Origin: JALVCQ01 sp964452325
GTDB taxonomy: Bacteria > Bacteroidota > Bacteroidia > JAADEI01 > JALVCQ01
Direction of reading: 5' to 3'
DNA: 6,784 bases
NCBI GenBank assembly: GCA_964452325.1
Contig: CAYVLB010000097.1
Location: 1 to 6,784 of the forward strand
Each line of letters opens with the position of its first letter. Positions within the stretch are counted from its first letter, which is position 1. The notes beneath the pieces were generated by a model. It was given only the letters and a program-made list of their open reading frames with translations. It had not been told where the DNA came from and made no database searches. Positions 4,993 to 6,784 of this stretch are shown in pieces. Both the position numbers and the translations under genes were made by a program.

Positions 4993-6784
4993 GGTGTGCG
5001 AATTTGCAGTGAGACGTTCTGTGGTGATGGAACTGCCTTCTTTGAGGGCATCGTGAATTCCTTCGGGATACTTGCCGCCGGCGGTGGCGAAAAAGGGTTG
5101 TCCGCCACCCCCTCCCCGGATATGTCGGGCGATCAGGCGGATAACTTCTGCCGCCGAGATGCGTTCTGTGAGTTGTTTATCGACGTACATCCACAGGTGT
5201 GCTTTTCTGTTGTATCCCTTGTGTCCGAATATAAGAATTCCCCCCAGTTTTTTGCCCATGCGGAAGATAAGATTCTTTACTGTGGCGGGGTCGAGGAGGG
5301 GTAGTTCAGTGATGAGTACGGGTACGTCGCCTATCTGTTGCACTTGTTGTCTGAGGGCGGATTCGAGAAGGTCGGCTTGCGTTTTTCGGAGTTGGTCGAG
5401 TTGCTTTTCCAATGATTTTTTGGATTGGATCAGATCTGTGATAGCTTTTGTTAGCGTATCGGTGGTTGCTAATATAGACCGGGCTTGTTCGTTTTCTTCC
5501 CATAAGTTGCGCACCCATAGTTCAGCGGCTTGTCCGGCTTTGGCCACGATTCGTCGGATACCAGCCCCTACTGCCGACTGGTTGATAATCTTGAAGAATC
5601 CGATGGTTCCAGTGCGCGGCACGTGCGTGCCTCCACATAATTCAATGCTGAAATTGGGGTCGAATGCGATGACCCGCACTCGTTCGCCGTATTTTTCTCC
5701 AAATAGGGCGGTAGCGCCCATTGATATGGCTTTAGCAAATGGGACTTCTCGATCTTCTTCCAGGGGGATATCTTCTCGTATTTTGGAATTAACGAGGGCT
5801 TCGATTTGGATCATTTCGTTTTGGGTGAGGCGTTGGGGATGGGAAAAGTCGAAGCGCAAATGGTCGGGTGCTACCAAGGATCCTTTCTGTTGGACGTGGG
5901 GTCCTAATACCTGACGGAGAGCTGCATGTAGCAGGTGAGTGGCACTGTGGTGTCGGGCGGTTTCTGCTCGTCGTTCGGCATCTACAATTGCTTTTACTGG
6001 TTGGTCAAGGGGTGTGGGAAGTTGGTCAACTTCGTGATAGATGAGGGCGTGTTCTTTACGGGTATCGAGTATGCGAATTTGGTGTCCGGATGCATCGATG
6101 AGCGTACCTTGGTCGCCGATTTGTCCGCCGCCTTCGGGATAAAAGGGGGTAGTATCAAGCACGATGTGCCATCGGTGGTCCTTGTCTGATTTGGCGGGAC
6201 GATAGCGCATTACGTGGGCAGTGGTTGTTAGGGTGTCGTATCCTACGAAGGTTGAGAGTTCGCCTTTCTTGATGATGGTCCATTCTTGGGGTTGGGTGTG
6301 GCGTGCTTTTCGCGAGCGGGCTTTTTGTTGTTGGAGGGCTGTTTCAAATCCTTGAAGGTCGACTTCCAGTCCGTGTTCTCGGGCTAACAGCTGCGTTAGA
6401 TCTAGGGGGAATCCATAGGTGTCGTAGAGTAGGAATGCGAAGTCGCCTGGGATGGTGGGGCCGGTAAGGTGTTGGAGTTGTTCGGTGAATAGTTTCATTC
6501 CGGTGGATAACGTGCGTAAAAAGGCATTTTCTTCTTCGGAGATCACTTGTTGAATGAAAGTTTTTTGTTGTTGGACTTCTGGGAAGGCGTCTTCAAATTG
6601 TTCGGCAAGGATTGGTACGAGTTCATGTAGGAACGGTTCACGGGCTTTCAAGAATCGGAATCCAAAGTTGACTGCACGTCGGATGATTCGACGGATCACG
6701 TATCCAGCCCCAGTATTGGAAGGTAGCTGCCCATCTGCAATGGTGAAGGTTGCTGCGCGGATATGGTCGGCACATACGCGTAGG
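4990..6784 (-). CDS. alaS: Alanyl-tRNA synthetase, N-terminus beyond window
   Basis: AlaS charges tRNA(Ala) and hydrolyses mischarged Ser- or Gly-tRNA(Ala). The frame stays open to the right edge, giving 597 visible residues. The first 28, before a GTG at 6697-6699, read ADHIRAATFTIADGQLPSN and continue into GAGYVIRRIIRRAV, a conserved AlaS block. That GTG is thus an internal Val codon, not a start. By comparison with E. coli AlaS (876 residues), roughly the first 270-280 residues, the aminoacylation core, are missing. Present are the end of the tRNA-recognition helical domain; the editing domain with HSATH (His codons at 5947-5949 and 5935-5937) and CGGTH (Cys 5635-5637, His 5623-5625), the four metal-site ligands; a predicted coiled coil near 5350-5440; and the C-terminal DHHA1/C-Ala domain with its Gly5 run and ATAGGK. 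All editing ligands are intact. It is upstream of gatB with a 1-base overlap and may lead the cluster; its promoter is outside the window. Confidence 0.98.
   Translation of the reverse strand, partial: LRVCADHIRAATFTIADGQLPSNTGAGYVIRRIIRRAVNFGFRFLKAREPFLHELVPILAEQFEDAFPEVQQQKTFIQQVISEEENAFLRTLSTGMKLFTEQLQHLTGPTIPGDFAFLLYDTYGFPLDLTQLLAREHGLEVDLQGFETALQQQKARSRKARHTQPQEWTIIKKGELSTFVGYDTLTTTAHVMRYRPAKSDKDHRWHIVLDTTPFYPEGGGQIGDQGTLIDASGHQIRILDTRKEHALIYHEVDQLPTPLDQPVKAIVDAERRAETARHHSATHLLHAALRQVLGPHVQQKGSLVAPDHLRFDFSHPQRLTQNEMIQIEALVNSKIREDIPLEEDREVPFAKAISMGATALFGEKYGERVRVIAFDPNFSIELCGGTHVPRTGTIGFFKIINQSAVGAGIRRIVAKAGQAAELWVRNLWEENEQARSILATTDTLTKAITDLIQSKKSLEKQLDQLRKTQADLLESALRQQVQQIGDVPVLITELPLLDPATVKNLIFRMGKKLGGILIFGHKGYNRKAHLWMYVDKQLTERISAAEVIRLIARHIRGGGGGQPFFATAGGKYPEGIHDALKEGSSITTERLTANSHT

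Noticed and set aside
5072..5914. 280-codon + strand open frame antisense to alaS
   Set aside because: It lies wholly within the well-supported alaS gene, encodes a low-complexity Arg/Ser/Pro-rich product with no recognisable motif, and is explained by the strand-biased codon use of alaS.
6697..6699. GTG as the start of alaS
   Set aside because: The frame continues upstream to the window edge with conserved AlaS residues (ADHIR, GQLPSN, GAGY), so this codon is an internal valine.

Overview
The window looks like ordinary chromosomal housekeeping DNA from a member of the Bacteroidota. Three things point to that phylum. The truncated first gene ends in a type IX secretion (Por) sorting tail. 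The rplY promoter carries a TAnnTTTG -7 box, and the minus-strand genes lack obvious Shine-Dalgarno sites. A DUF4369-like/TlpA thioredoxin lipoprotein is also typical of the phylum. I cannot name the genus. No rRNA, tRNA, CRISPR, IS element or attachment site was seen.

Layout. Bases 1-188 are the 3' end of a secreted protein gene on the + strand. A strong intrinsic terminator follows at about 213-252, then a promoter at about 307-314. Two + strand genes come next: ribosomal protein L25 (rplY/ctc, 340-906) and peptidyl-tRNA hydrolase (pth, 938-1531). After a 42-base convergent gap, the rest of the window is one tightly packed minus-strand cluster. Read in its own direction it runs alaS (N-terminus beyond the right edge), gatB, a TlpA-like lipoprotein, and an RluA-family pseudouridine synthase. 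Its junctions are a 1-base overlap (TAATG), a 4-base overlap (ATGA) and a 16-base gap, so a polycistronic, partly translation-coupled transcript is likely. Its promoter lies outside the window.

Function. Five of the six recognisable genes serve translation: 5S rRNA-binding L25, peptidyl-tRNA recycling, alanyl-tRNA charging with editing, transamidation of misacylated tRNA, and RNA pseudouridylation. The envelope thiol-disulfide lipoprotein is the functional outlier.

The most notable non-genic signal is compositional. The + strand is strongly G- and T-rich regardless of which strand is coding. This fits replication-linked strand asymmetry with the alaS cluster on the lagging strand. It also explains the many long spurious open frames antisense to real genes. 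I found no convincing evidence for a novel biological system here.
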